64,000 nt of DNA from positions 62,001-126,000 of the forward strand of contig CAILZI010000116.1 in assembly GCA_903838675.1 (NCBI GenBank), read 5' to 3'. A program made the position numbers and the translations under genes. Every line of letters starts with the position of its first letter. Position 1 is the stretch's first letter. The notes beneath the pieces are model-generated. The model had not been told where the DNA came from. It searched no databases and worked only from the letters and a program-made list of their open reading frames with translations. Positions 1 through 8,675 of this stretch are shown piece by piece. This stretch comes from an uncultured Verrucomicrobiota bacterium (GTDB taxonomy: Bacteria; Verrucomicrobiota; Verrucomicrobiia; Verrucomicrobiales; Verrucomicrobiaceae).

Positions 1-1
1 G

Positions 2-961
2 CTCAAGCGTTTCCCGGCAGAACCAGGATCGATTCTGGAAGGCGATCTGCGATTCGATCGTGTGCTCTCACCCATGAGCACTGTTTACGTGCGGGTGCTC
101 TGCCAGCGGCATATCACGCGCATCAGCGGTAATGCACGGACGACCGCCAAGGAGACGATCTGGGAACGCGCGGAGACGCTGCCCGCCGCAGTGGCACGGC
201 GAGACATCAGCGGCGTGTCGCTGCCACTGCACCTCGAGATTCCACGCGGACTGCCATGTTCTACCGTGGATGAATGCTCCACCATCACGACGATTGGTGA
301 GCGGCATGTGTGGACGATGGAGATCAGTTCCTCCCAAGGCGGCACGTCGGCAGTCCTGCCTCTGCCGGTGTTTTCATCAAAGGATGAAGTGAATTCGGCA
401 GATTCAGTCCCAAATCACCCGCCGGAGGTCGTCGCTTTGAGCACGGATGACCTCGTCGCACGATTGCAGGCACGGGGCATACGTGCGGAGTTTGATTCGA
501 GTGGCATTCCCATGCTTCTCGACTGCCCGGCGGGCCGGAACCGAGCCATGGGTGTGTTTCTGCTGCTGTTTGGCAGCGTGTGGTTCGCGGCGTTTGTGCT
601 GATGTTGTATCAGGGAGCTCCGCTTCTTTTCAGGCTCGTCTGGGGCACCACCTCACCGCTCATTCTGGGGGCGGGTGTATGGACGTTGCTGCAAAGCCGA
701 CGCGTTGAATTTACCGCGGGCGAACTGCGCATCCTGAACCGCATCGGGCCATTGTATTCCTGGCGCGAGACTTTCGCGCCTCATCACTTTACCGGCTTCA
801 TCTACGACACCAACATGCAGTCCGGCAACCAGTTCTTCTACCGTGTGCGGGGAGAGACGATCTTTGGTCAAAAGAAAACCACCCTGATTGATGGCATCAC
901 CGAATCCGTCACGGCGGAGGCGCTGGTTCAGCGGCTGGAGCCGTGGCGCAAGCGTGGGTGA
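2..961 (+). CDS. DUF3592-like membrane protein, 5' end outside window
   Basis: The frame is open from the first bases of the window, so the true start lies upstream and only about the last 319 residues are visible. The first ~175 visible residues are soluble and look extracytoplasmic, with a stretch ending in LPLPVF. Two hydrophobic helices follow (around GVFLLLFGSVWFAAFVLML and PLILGAGVWTLL), then a ~75-residue soluble C-terminal domain (RRVEFTAGELRILN...). This order, an outer domain followed by a membrane hairpin, is what I would expect of DUF3592-type proteins. The family call is by resemblance only and no function can be given. It is followed by a 126-base gap with no gene. Confidence 0.6.
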   Translation, partial: LKRFPAEPGSILEGDLRFDRVLSPMSTVYVRVLCQRHITRISGNARTTAKETIWERAETLPAAVARRDISGVSLPLHLEIPRGLPCSTVDECSTITTIGERHVWTMEISSSQGGTSAVLPLPVFSSKDEVNSADSVPNHPPEVVALSTDDLVARLQARGIRAEFDSSGIPMLLDCPAGRNRAMGVFLLLFGSVWFAAFVLMLYQGAPLLFRLVWGTTSPLILGAGVWTLLQSRRVEFTAGELRILNRIGPLYSWRETFAPHHFTGFIYDTNMQSGNQFFYRVRGETIFGQKKTTLIDGITESVTAEALVQRLEPWRKRG

Positions 962-1087
962 AAATCAGTTTCTCTCGATTCCGTCACTCTTAAGCCGTTG
1001 ACCAATTTGGTGAAGTAGATTTGCGTAAAATTAACTCCTCTATTTCTGAAAAAACCACGCACTATTGTTTTCCCGTCTGTTATCGAA

Positions 1088-1808
1088 ATGCACAGTATGA
1101 ACCTTCATAGAACCTTCTGGATCTGTTTTCTTCTCACGGCTGCTGCCTACTCTCAGGTGCCGGGAGATCGCATTGTTCCTCCAGAGACGCTCTTCGGGGA
1201 CAAATATAACCGCGCTGATAATGAGCCGGAGTGGGATGAGTATATTGACGGCAAACCTCTCGACATCAGCAAGCCTCCAGTCGGATTGCAGCTGTCATTT
1301 TCGAAAGCCTCGCTGGCCACGCTGTTAATCATAGCTTATTCCAATGAAGAGGGGGCGATGAAAAATTTCATGGATGGATATACTCAAATGGGGAAGCAAC
1401 CCCTCGTGAAGCTTTCACCACTCAAAGACGTGCTAAGAGGCAAGTATTACACCACTCAAGTACTTGGGCGAAACAGTTGCTCCATGGTGATCTCGAATGT
1501 GCATTTTGTCATAAACGATCCGGGCGGGGACTTATCCGCCGAAAAGGTGCTGGAGTGGTCGAATCTCTACGCAGATTTCCTCAGTAAGTCCATCCAGCCA
1601 CAAAAAGCAGCCAAACAGCCACAGATTTCGCCAGAGAAATGGACTGGCAGCAATGGGAACACAATTATGGGCACGCGTGGTGAGCGTCGATCAACAGAAG
1701 CAATCCGTTGAATTCGTCACGGAAAAAGGTGAAAATATACGGAATCTGCCACTCAACAGATTTTCAGAGACAGACAAGATCAAGATCCTTGATCGCTTTG
1801 CCAAGTGA
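1088..1808 (+). pseudogene. secreted protein with C-terminal SHD1-like domain, one-base frameshift
   Basis: The N-terminus is a signal peptide (FWICFLLTAAAYS); ATG at 1097 is an equally good start. The body is an unrecognised domain of about 150 residues. The uninterrupted frame ends at 1711 in a senseless basic tail (GTRGERRSTEAIR). Removing one G from the GGG at 1669-1671 joins it to a frame ending at 1808. That frame gives 45 residues beginning ARVVSVDQQKQSVEF and containing LPLNRFSETDKIKILDRF. With the preceding WTGSNGNTIM this is a convincing SHD1 (SLA1 homology 1) domain, common in secreted PVC proteins: W-T..G....A....V......V.....G....PL...S..D. The intact product would be about 239 residues. 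The disruption is a real frameshift or a sequencing error. The gene looks AT-richer than its neighbours. Confidence 0.75.
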
Positions 1809-1840
1809 AGCGCAGCCGTATTTATTTGCTGGATATAATC

Positions 1841-3178
1841 TCAGCCTCCGTCCCGCAGTGCCACCGCAGGATCAACACGTGCAGCGAACCAAGAAGGAAC
1901 CAGCGCGGCCATGAGGCAGAGGGCGACAGCGGTCGTGCAGATGGTGAGGAGGTCGCTGAGGTTGGTGTAGGCGGGGATGCTGGAGAGAAAGTAGATGTCC
2001 TGCGGGAAGATGTCGCGCCCGGTAAGGCTGGCGATTTGGTCACGCAGCCAGTTACGTATGCCAAGGACAAAGAAGCCGCCAGCAAGTCCGGCCACGACGC
2101 CGAAGAGGGCGACGATGCCCGCCTGTGAGACAAAGATGGCGATGATCTGCCACGCACGCGTGCCCAGCGCGGTGAGGATGCCGATCTCGCGGCGCTTTTT
2201 CACCGTGACGGTGATGGTGGTGTTCATCACGCAGATGGCGGCGACGAGCATGATGAACAGCAGCAGGAACCACATCATGGTGCGCTGGTTCTCGACGGAC
2301 TCCAGCATCATGCCGTGCTGCTGCTCCCAGGTGCGGTAGCCCCAGCTTTCCGGCAGCGCGCCGGAGCGGTACATCGTGTCCATGACGCGCTCGGCGTTGT
2401 CCGGGTCCTTCAATTCCAGCTCGATGCCGCTGATGTCACTGTCGAGGTTGAAGAACTCCTGCGCAACATGGAGAGGCACGTAGCCTCGCTTTCCGGCGGT
2501 GTCCTCACGCAGCGTGGCGACGAGTATGAGGTCCTTGGACAGGATCGTGACGTTGTCGAGAGCCTCGGCGCGTTTTTTCTTGTCGCCATCTTCGGGGATC
2601 TCACGGTACTTTTGAATGAAATGATTCACACTGTCGGCTGCATGCACGACGAGAGTGTCACCAATCTTCGCGCCGAGCTCTTTCGCGAATTTGTCGCTGA
2701 GAATGATCGTGTCGTTCTGTAGGTCGAATTGACCCTCCTTGATGTGTTTTTTGAGTTTTTGCAGCAGCGCGTTGTCTTTGTCATCGGCCATGCCGATGAC
2801 GCTGACACCTTGCAGATTTCCAGAGTTTTCGACAACGAGTATGCCAGGGCGACCATCTCTTGTTTTCTCCGCCACAGGCACCGCGGAAACGATTTCGGGG
2901 CGCAGCGCGAGGTTTTTTCGCAGCTCGCGCCAATCGACGGGTTTCGGGCCGCCGGGCTCGCCCTCCATGGCACCCAATGGCTCCACCATGGCATGCGGCT
3001 CAAAGCCGATGAGCATCTGCCGGTACTCGCGCTGCCAGCCGCTAAACACCGACATCACAAAGACCAGCACGCCTACGCCGAGCATGACACCGAGCATCGA
3101 GATCACGGTGATGACCGAAATGAACGAGCGCGTGGGCCGCAGGTAGCGCAGGGCGAGGAAGAGGGGGGCGCTGGTCAT
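1841..3178 (-). CDS. LolC/E-type ABC transporter permease (second of pair)
   Basis: This 445-residue inner-membrane permease belongs to the FtsX/MacB family, LolC/LolE branch. These proteins work with the ATPase LolD to release lipoproteins from the inner membrane to LolA. One N-terminal transmembrane helix (about residues 18-42) is followed by a ~220-residue periplasmic domain. The C-terminal FtsX domain has three helices, with the family's VMNTTITVTVKKRREIGIL segment and an ALGT motif. The C-terminus DPAVALRDGG is typical of the family. It lies 39 bases downstream of a paralogue on the same strand, so the two probably form a heterodimer. No LolD-type ATPase gene lies next to them. LolC and LolE cannot be told apart from sequence alone. 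Confidence 0.88.
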   Translation of the reverse strand: MTSAPLFLALRYLRPTRSFISVITVISMLGVMLGVGVLVFVMSVFSGWQREYRQMLIGFEPHAMVEPLGAMEGEPGGPKPVDWRELRKNLALRPEIVSAVPVAEKTRDGRPGILVVENSGNLQGVSVIGMADDKDNALLQKLKKHIKEGQFDLQNDTIILSDKFAKELGAKIGDTLVVHAADSVNHFIQKYREIPEDGDKKKRAEALDNVTILSKDLILVATLREDTAGKRGYVPLHVAQEFFNLDSDISGIELELKDPDNAERVMDTMYRSGALPESWGYRTWEQQHGMMLESVENQRTMMWFLLLFIMLVAAICVMNTTITVTVKKRREIGILTALGTRAWQIIAIFVSQAGIVALFGVVAGLAGGFFVLGIRNWLRDQIASLTGRDIFPQDIYFLSSIPAYTNLSDLLTICTTAVALCLMAALVPSWFAARVDPAVALRDGG

Positions 3179-3217
3179 GGGGGGCTTGTAAATCGTTAGA
3201 ATAGAGGACGATTGCGA

Positions 3218-4516
3218 TCAGTCCCGCAGCGCCACAGCAGGGTCCACCCGTGACGCCAGCCAGGCGGGGGGCAGTGCGGCGAGCAGGCAGAAGGTGATGG
3301 AGCCCAGGCAGGTGACGACTATGAACCAGGGTTCGATCTGCGCCGGGATGGTGGCGAGGAACATGCCGGAGTCGGCATTGGTGCTGCCACCGCTCAGGAG
3401 CGCGATGCCCATGCGGATGTCATCACGGTAGCGCAGCACGAGCCCGCTGAGTATGAGGCCCGTAAGGGTGCCCAGCATGCCGACGAAGGCGGCCTGTGAG
3501 ACAAAGATGCCAATGATCTGGCTCTGCCGCGATCCGAGCGCGGTCAGCACACCGATCTCACGCCTTTTCTGGGTGGTGACGGTGATCGTCGTATTCATGA
3601 CTGAGAACGCGGCAACGATGGCGATGATCAGGAGCACGATCCACATCATCACGCGTTCATTGCTCATGGCGGCAAGACGGGCATCACCAGCATCGGTCCA
3701 CAGTGAGGCGCTCCAGGTGGCGGGAACCACACCCGCTGCGGTGAAGCGTTTGATCACTTCCTTGACCTCGCCCGGCTGTTTCAATTCAATCAGCACACCG
3801 CTGACCTGATCGCCAAAGCTGAAGATCTGCTGCGCCGTTTCGAGCGTGACGTAGCCGTAGGCTCCGGCGGATTCGACACGCGTGCTGCCCAGCAGCTTGA
3901 TCTCCCTGGGATTCAGCTTGATCTCTTCATAGGCGGCGTGGCGCTTCGTCTCATCTTGCTCGTCTGTGGCGGTGTGGAAGCGTTTCACCGCACTTGTGAC
4001 ATTGCTGTAGGCATAGACGCTGATGGTGTCGCCGGGATGCGCGTTGAGCTCGCCCGCCACGTAATCGGCACAGACCACACCGCCCGGAGTGAGCTCCAGC
4101 GAGCCTTCGAGCTTGTGTTTGGCGACCTTGGCCATGTAAAATTTCGCCCCATCTTCCGGCAGCCCTAGAACATCCATTCCGGACTGCTGGCCATCGTGCT
4201 CTGCAAACATCGAGCTGCCGATGTAGCTGCTGGCGGCGAGGACGTCCGGCTGCTGGCGTACTTTGGCAAGCACGTCGGCTGCGGATTTGGCATCGGTGGT
4301 TTTTTTGTCCTGCGGATGCAGCAGGATGTGCGGCTCTGAACCGATGAGGGTTTTGCGGAACTCACCTTCAAAACCCTTCATGACCGAACTGACCACGATC
4401 ATCATCAGCACCCCGACCGCGACACCGAGGATCGAGATGACAGTAATGACCGAAACAAACGAACGCTTTGCACGCAGGTAGCGGCGGGCGAGGAAGAAGG
4501 TGACGTTCGAAAGCAT
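3218..4516 (-). CDS. LolC/E-type ABC transporter permease (first of pair)
   Basis: This 432-residue paralogue of the downstream permease has the same plan. There is an N-terminal helix after ARRYLRAKRSFVSVITVIS, a large periplasmic domain, and a C-terminal three-helix FtsX domain with VMNTTITVTTQKRREIGVL and ALGSRQ. It also ends DPAVALRD. The two genes are the expected LolC plus LolE partners of a lipoprotein-release ABC transporter. That fits an organism with BamA, Skp and LpxD in the same window. The start at 4516 lies 27 bases from the stop of the small MFS-associated gene upstream, so transcription may read through from there. The ATP-binding subunit must be encoded elsewhere. Confidence 0.88.
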   Translation of the reverse strand: MLSNVTFFLARRYLRAKRSFVSVITVISILGVAVGVLMMIVVSSVMKGFEGEFRKTLIGSEPHILLHPQDKKTTDAKSAADVLAKVRQQPDVLAASSYIGSSMFAEHDGQQSGMDVLGLPEDGAKFYMAKVAKHKLEGSLELTPGGVVCADYVAGELNAHPGDTISVYAYSNVTSAVKRFHTATDEQDETKRHAAYEEIKLNPREIKLLGSTRVESAGAYGYVTLETAQQIFSFGDQVSGVLIELKQPGEVKEVIKRFTAAGVVPATWSASLWTDAGDARLAAMSNERVMMWIVLLIIAIVAAFSVMNTTITVTTQKRREIGVLTALGSRQSQIIGIFVSQAAFVGMLGTLTGLILSGLVLRYRDDIRMGIALLSGGSTNADSGMFLATIPAQIEPWFIVVTCLGSITFCLLAALPPAWLASRVDPAVALRD

Positions 4517-4543
4517 GTGGGACGCAACAAAGCGATGCCCGGG

Positions 4544-4663
4544 CTACTTCGCAACTGCCGTGATGCCAAACAGCGGCAACGATTTCTGCACGGACTGATA
4601 AACGCCCCAGCCGAGCGGCACGATAATCCAGGTCCAGGCGAGGAGAAGAGGGAGGGCTTTCAT
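4544..4663 (-). CDS. 39-residue single-helix protein, MFS small-subunit type
   Basis: This 39-residue protein starts MKALPLLLAWTWIIVPLGW and ends VQKSLPLFGITAVAK. It has one transmembrane helix and a short tail. It starts 6 bases after the OFA-type MFS gene ends, on the same strand. The sequence pattern (basic start, AW.WI.VPL.WGVYQS..KSLPLF) matches the small proteins annotated as MFS transporter small subunits beside oxalate/formate-antiporter-family carriers. An accessory or stabilising role is inferred from context; no mechanism is visible. Confidence 0.8.
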   Translation of the reverse strand: MKALPLLLAWTWIIVPLGWGVYQSVQKSLPLFGITAVAK

Positions 4664-4669
4664 GGCGAA

Positions 4670-6013
4670 TCAAGCTTGGGCATTTTCAGCGAGGTGGTGT
4701 TTGGAATCGACGGGGCGGACGAGAAGGTTGGCGATCAAACCGACGATGAGCAGGCCGACCATGAGGTGAAAGATCGAGTTGTAGGCTTGTTCGGGCGGCA
4801 TGACTTTCTTGTTTGCCACCGAAAGGCGGTCCATGAGCTGGGGGCCAAGAATTGCAGCCACCGACCATGAGGTGATGAGACGGCCATGGATCGCACCGAC
4901 TTGATAGCTGCCAAAAAGATCGCGCAAGTAGGCTGGGATCGTGGCAAAGCCGCCGCCGTACATCGTGAGTATCAGCCCGGTGGCGACGACGAAGAGCATC
5001 ACGCTGCTTTTGCCCTGAATCCACGGCACGCTGGCATACAAGGCGGCCCCGAGAATGAAGTAGATGCAGTAGATGCCCTTGCGCCCGATGAGATCGGACA
5101 TGGAAGACCAGAAGAATCGGCCTCCAAGATTGCAGAGCGAAAGCAGGCCCACGTAGCCAGCCGCAGCCGCAGGCGTGACCTTGAACATGTCCTGAATCAT
5201 GGGAGATGCCTGGCCGAGGATGCCAATGCCGGCACTCACATTCATGCAGAGTACCACCCAGAGCAGCCAGAACTGCGGTGTCTTCCAGGCAGTGTCCACG
5301 GCGACATGCTCTATCGTCACGAGCTTGGAGACATGTTCTTTTGGTGCCCAACCTGCCGGTTTCCAGCCTTCTGGTGGAACGCGTACGATCCAGGCACCAA
5401 ACAACATCGAGATGACATAAAGGCCTGCCATCACCAAGAGCGCCTCACTGGCCCCGACGGAGGTGGCCGTGGCAAAGCGCTTCATCAACTCCTCGGCCAG
5501 CGGGCCGCCGATGAGCGCGCCGCCACCGAACCCCATGATCGCCATGCCGGTGGCCATACCGGGACGGTCAGGGAACCATTTCATCAAGGTCGAGACCGGT
5601 GAAATGTAACCTAGGCCCAGACCGATGCCGCCGATGAGACCATAACCTGCATACAGCAGCCAGAGGTGATGCCAGCGCACGGCAAGCGCAGTGAGCGCCA
5701 GACCGCTGCAAAAACAGAGCATGCTGGCCAGCATGGTTTTACGCGGGCCGCTGCGTTCCACCCACTTGCCAAAAAACGCCGCTGACAACCTGAGCAGGGC
5801 CAGCGCTATCGAATATGCCACGCCGATATCGGCCTCGCTCCAGTCACCGGTGGTGGGTGCGGTGATGCCCAGCGCCCTGGCAAGCGGCTTCTTGAAAACG
5901 CTGAATCCATACACCTGCCCGATGCACATGTGAACCGCGATGGCGGCAGGCGGGACGAGCCAGCGGCTGAATCCGGGGCTGGCGACGGTGGCTTCACGGG
6001 AGAGGAAACTCAT
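4670..6013 (-). CDS. OFA-family MFS transporter (oxalate/formate antiporter-like)
   Basis: This is a 447-residue, 12-helix major facilitator carrier. The start at 6013 (MSFLSREATV) is preferred over the longer frame to 6079, whose extra 22 residues have no family resemblance. Diagnostic OFA segments are CIGQVYGFSVFKKPL in helix 1, GIGLGLGYISPVSTLMKWFP, and RPGMATGMAIMGFGGGALIG. Characterised members exchange oxalate/formate or carry monocarboxylates. The actual substrate here is not evident, since no metabolic gene for such an acid is adjacent. The 39-residue small-subunit gene follows at 6 bases, making a two-gene unit. A GTGGGTGGT motif (+ strand 6035-6043) lies in its leader. Confidence 0.87.
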   Translation of the reverse strand: MSFLSREATVASPGFSRWLVPPAAIAVHMCIGQVYGFSVFKKPLARALGITAPTTGDWSEADIGVAYSIALALLRLSAAFFGKWVERSGPRKTMLASMLCFCSGLALTALAVRWHHLWLLYAGYGLIGGIGLGLGYISPVSTLMKWFPDRPGMATGMAIMGFGGGALIGGPLAEELMKRFATATSVGASEALLVMAGLYVISMLFGAWIVRVPPEGWKPAGWAPKEHVSKLVTIEHVAVDTAWKTPQFWLLWVVLCMNVSAGIGILGQASPMIQDMFKVTPAAAAGYVGLLSLCNLGGRFFWSSMSDLIGRKGIYCIYFILGAALYASVPWIQGKSSVMLFVVATGLILTMYGGGFATIPAYLRDLFGSYQVGAIHGRLITSWSVAAILGPQLMDRLSVANKKVMPPEQAYNSIFHLMVGLLIVGLIANLLVRPVDSKHHLAENAQA

Positions 6014-6153
6014 GGCAGGGCGTGGTCGGAGATCGTGGGTGGTCAGTGGATTGGGCAGGAAAAGATTAAAGATCGACAAGAAACGCTCAGTGCCAGACGT
6101 TTCGAGCTTGGCTGGTTAATTTTACCGGTCACACCCATACCCAACACACCACG

Positions 6154-6333
6154 ATGAAAACACTGTTCACCATCTGCGCTCTCTCCTTCGCTTCTGCTGC
6201 CATGGCCGCCGACAAATGCCCAATCAGCGGCAAGCCTGCTGACTCCAGCATCACCAGCACCGGCAAAGACGGCAAAACCGTCGCCTTCTGCTGCGAGAAG
6301 TGCAAAGCCAAGTTCGACGCCAAGAACAAGTAA
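6154..6333 (+). CDS. 59-residue secreted Cys-motif (YHS/TRASH-like) protein
   Basis: The signal peptide MKTLFTICALSFASAAMAA is followed by a 40-residue mature part with one Cys in DKCPISGKPAD and three in FCCEKCKAKF. Cys-Pro-x-Ser-Gly-Lys followed by Phe-Cys-Cys-x-x-Cys is the pattern of minimal YHS/TRASH-like metal-binding modules. Such modules are frequent as tiny secreted proteins in Verrucomicrobia. A periplasmic metal-binding or carrier role is inferred. It is monocistronic and closed by a good intrinsic terminator. It is diverging from the MFS gene, with 140 bases between the two starts. Confidence 0.8.
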   Translation: MKTLFTICALSFASAAMAADKCPISGKPADSSITSTGKDGKTVAFCCEKCKAKFDAKNK

Positions 6334-6369
6334 TATTCACTGCGCAAACAAGCGCAGCGATTGAAAAGG

Positions 6370-6398
6370 CGGAACTGGGAAACTGGTTCCGTTTTTTT
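6370..6398 (+). terminator. intrinsic terminator after the Cys-motif gene
   Basis: A perfect 6-bp stem CGGAAC/GTTCCG (6370-6375 and 6386-6391) is followed immediately by seven T residues (6392-6398). It lies 37 bases past the stop of the 59-residue protein and just before the convergent PilT gene end, so it mainly serves the plus strand. On the minus strand only a short CTTTT follows. Confidence 0.8.
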
Positions 6399-6403
6399 GT
6401 AGT

Positions 6404-7498
6404 TCAGCGCTGCCGTGCTTCACGTTCACGCAGCTTGCGCTCATAGCTTGCGGTCACGAAACCTTTGTCACGTGCACGCAACAGCGCATCTTCGAGTGAA
6501 ATGAAGCCGTGGATCGCAAGATGGGTCACGCTGTCATCAATGGTGTGCATGCCGTCGTTGGCACCGATTTGAATCAGGCTGGGAAGCTGCTGGAGCCGGC
6601 GGGAGCGGATGCAGGAGGCGATGCCCTGGTTGTTGACCATGATTTCCGAAGCCATCACCCGGCCGTCCTGATCATGCCTTGGCATCAGGCTCTGACAAAT
6701 GACGCCCTGCAGGCAGTTGGCCAGCTGAGAGGCCACGAAGTCCTGCTGATCTTCTGGGAAGGCATCCATCACGCGCATGACGGTCGAAGGAGCGTCCTGA
6801 GTGTGAAGGGTGCTAATGACAAGGTGGCCGGTCTCCGCGGCGGTCAGGGCGGTGCTGATGGTCTCGAGATCTCGCAGTTCGCTGATGATGATGACATTGG
6901 CGTCCTGACGCAGGGCGCTGCGCAGGGCCTGCGCAAAGGAGTGCGTGTCACTGCCCACCTGGCGCTGCCGCACAAGGCTGCGCGAATGTTTGAACACATA
7001 CTCAATGGGGTCTTCGATGCTGACGATGTTGACCTGCCGCTCCCGGGAGATTTGCTGGGTCATCGAGCTCAGCGTGGTGGTCTTGCCGGAATTGCTGGTG
7101 CCGGTGATAAGGAGCAGACCGCTGCGCAGGTTGCACAGGGTTTCCACGGTGGGGCCATGCCCGAGATCGCGAAGCTCCGGAATCACCTCGGGAATAAAGC
7201 GGAAGGAGGCTTCGACCCGGCCGACCACGTAGCAGGCATTGCCACGGAAGCGTCCCAGGTTTTCCACCTGAATGGCGAAATCCAGCTCCCAGTCCTGCTC
7301 CAGTTTGGCGCGCTGGGTTTCCTTTAAGACGCCAAAAACCAAATCGCGAACATCTGCGATGTCGAGGATCTCATCTGTCAGTGGCTGGAGCTGGCCAAAG
7401 ATGCGCCCCGTGGGAGCGGCACCCACGCTGAGGTGCAGGTCGGAGCCGCCCTGGTCTGTGACCATGGCAAGGTATTCGATGAGGTCGTGAGAGCGCAT
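6404..7498 (-). CDS. pilT: PilT/PilU-type type IV pilus retraction ATPase
   Basis: This is a 364-residue cytoplasmic hexameric ATPase of the GspE/PilT family, which powers pilus retraction. It has the N-terminal PAS-like domain (GGSDLHLSVG). The Walker A motif is TGTSNSGKTTTL. The Asp/Walker B box is VIIISELRDLETI, where the usual G before E is replaced by S but the catalytic E is kept. The His box HLVISTLHT and the C-terminal retraction segment HGFISLEDALLRA (AGLI-type) are present. It follows another PilT-like gene by 18 bases, as pilT and pilU do in proteobacteria. No pilin or assembly gene is in the window. Assignment as pilT rather than pilU is by overall resemblance. Confidence 0.85.
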   Translation of the reverse strand: MRSHDLIEYLAMVTDQGGSDLHLSVGAAPTGRIFGQLQPLTDEILDIADVRDLVFGVLKETQRAKLEQDWELDFAIQVENLGRFRGNACYVVGRVEASFRFIPEVIPELRDLGHGPTVETLCNLRSGLLLITGTSNSGKTTTLSSMTQQISRERQVNIVSIEDPIEYVFKHSRSLVRQRQVGSDTHSFAQALRSALRQDANVIIISELRDLETISTALTAAETGHLVISTLHTQDAPSTVMRVMDAFPEDQQDFVASQLANCLQGVICQSLMPRHDQDGRVMASEIMVNNQGIASCIRSRRLQQLPSLIQIGANDGMHTIDDSVTHLAIHGFISLEDALLRARDKGFVTASYERKLREREARQR

Positions 7499-7516
7499 GA
7501 TAAAAGAGAGAGTGGA

Positions 7517-8569
7517 TCAGGAGATGCCGCGGGCGGCACGGCGAAATTCAGCCTCGTTGCCGATGGAGGCGACTGCTTCGGCTTCAGAGATGATGCCACC
7601 CTGGTAGGCTGCAATGGTGGAGTGCAGGAAAGTACGCGTGTTGGGATCGTTGCCACGGCTCATGTAGTCCGTGATTCCTGCGATGCTGCGCTTCGCGATC
7701 CAGTCACGCGTCGCTCCGCCATTTTCCAGGTGTTCTGTCAGCATGAAGAGCTTGCCATGGACATTCTGGACGAGTTTCTGACACAAAACTCCGACCAGTT
7801 GATGGGCAAGCAGGTGCAGGCCCATGCCGATCTGTTCCGGCGGGAACAGGTTCACAAAACGCTCCATGGTATCGGAAACAGTGGCTGAATGCATCGAGGC
7901 GAGCACGAGATGGCCAGTTTCGCATGCCTGGAGCGCGGTGAGGGCCGTTTCCTGGTCGCGGATTTCTCCCACAAAGATCACATCCGGCGCCTGACGCATG
8001 GCACTGCGCAGCCCACGGGCGAAGGTGGGTGTGTCACGACCCACCTCTCGTTGTGTGAACAGACAGCGATTGTTGGAGAAGATGTATTCCACCGGATCCT
8101 CGATCGTCACCACGTGGCGGGCGATGTTCTCGTTCATCCACTGCAGCAATGCCGCCAGCGTGGTTGATTTGCCCTGACCCGTGGCACCGGTGATCAGGAT
8201 CATTCCATTGGGTTTCTGCCCCCAGCGTTGCAACAGCCAGTCCGGTGCGCCCAGTGTGGTCAGGGCCGGAATATCCGTGCGGATGCGGCGCAGCACGGCT
8301 GCCATGCGGCCCAGCACCTTGTGCAGATTGACGCGGAAGCGTATGTGAGTGCGGGAGATCAGTCCGGAGTCGCGGTCCGTGTCATTGAGCGTGTCCCCAC
8401 CGCAGGCCTGCCAGAGTCCGGCCATTTGGGGCAGCAGCAGCGGGTCGTCGCCAAAAATCATGAGCTGTTCGGCGATCTTCATGCGCGGCACCTCGCCTTC
8501 CTGCAGGAAAATGTCGCTCGCTTGGTGGTCTTCGGCGGCTTGGAGGATGTCGTCGATGGTAATGGCCAT
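7517..8569 (-). CDS. PilT/PilU-type ATPase paralogue
   Basis: This is a 350-residue ATPase of the same family, started at 8569 (MAITIDDIL) rather than at the longer ATG at 8581. It has Walker A GATGQGKSTTL, Walker B VIFVGEIRDQETAL, and a diverged His box (HLVLASMHSATV instead of HLV..TLHT). The C-terminus IISEAEAVASIGNEAEFRR is also unlike PilT. It is the first gene of a two-gene unit with the pilT-like gene 18 bases downstream, so the pair may make mixed or alternative retraction motors. PilU-like or a PVC-specific variant are both possible. Confidence 0.83.
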   Translation of the reverse strand: MAITIDDILQAAEDHQASDIFLQEGEVPRMKIAEQLMIFGDDPLLLPQMAGLWQACGGDTLNDTDRDSGLISRTHIRFRVNLHKVLGRMAAVLRRIRTDIPALTTLGAPDWLLQRWGQKPNGMILITGATGQGKSTTLAALLQWMNENIARHVVTIEDPVEYIFSNNRCLFTQREVGRDTPTFARGLRSAMRQAPDVIFVGEIRDQETALTALQACETGHLVLASMHSATVSDTMERFVNLFPPEQIGMGLHLLAHQLVGVLCQKLVQNVHGKLFMLTEHLENGGATRDWIAKRSIAGITDYMSRGNDPNTRTFLHSTIAAYQGGIISEAEAVASIGNEAEFRRAARGIS

Positions 8570-8675
8570 GGTTGTGCACAAGCTAGCGGGAGCTGTTCAG
8601 GTGCTCAAGCCTGCTCTCAGAGTTTTGTTACAAGGAATCTGAGGCAAGGCGGGAATTCGGTCAGCGGGTGCGGAT

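Noticed and set aside
1660..1720. Programmed ribosomal frameshifting in the SHD1-domain gene
   Set aside because: GGG is not a recognised slippery heptamer, and no downstream stimulatory structure or internal Shine-Dalgarno is evident. Mutation or sequencing error is simpler.
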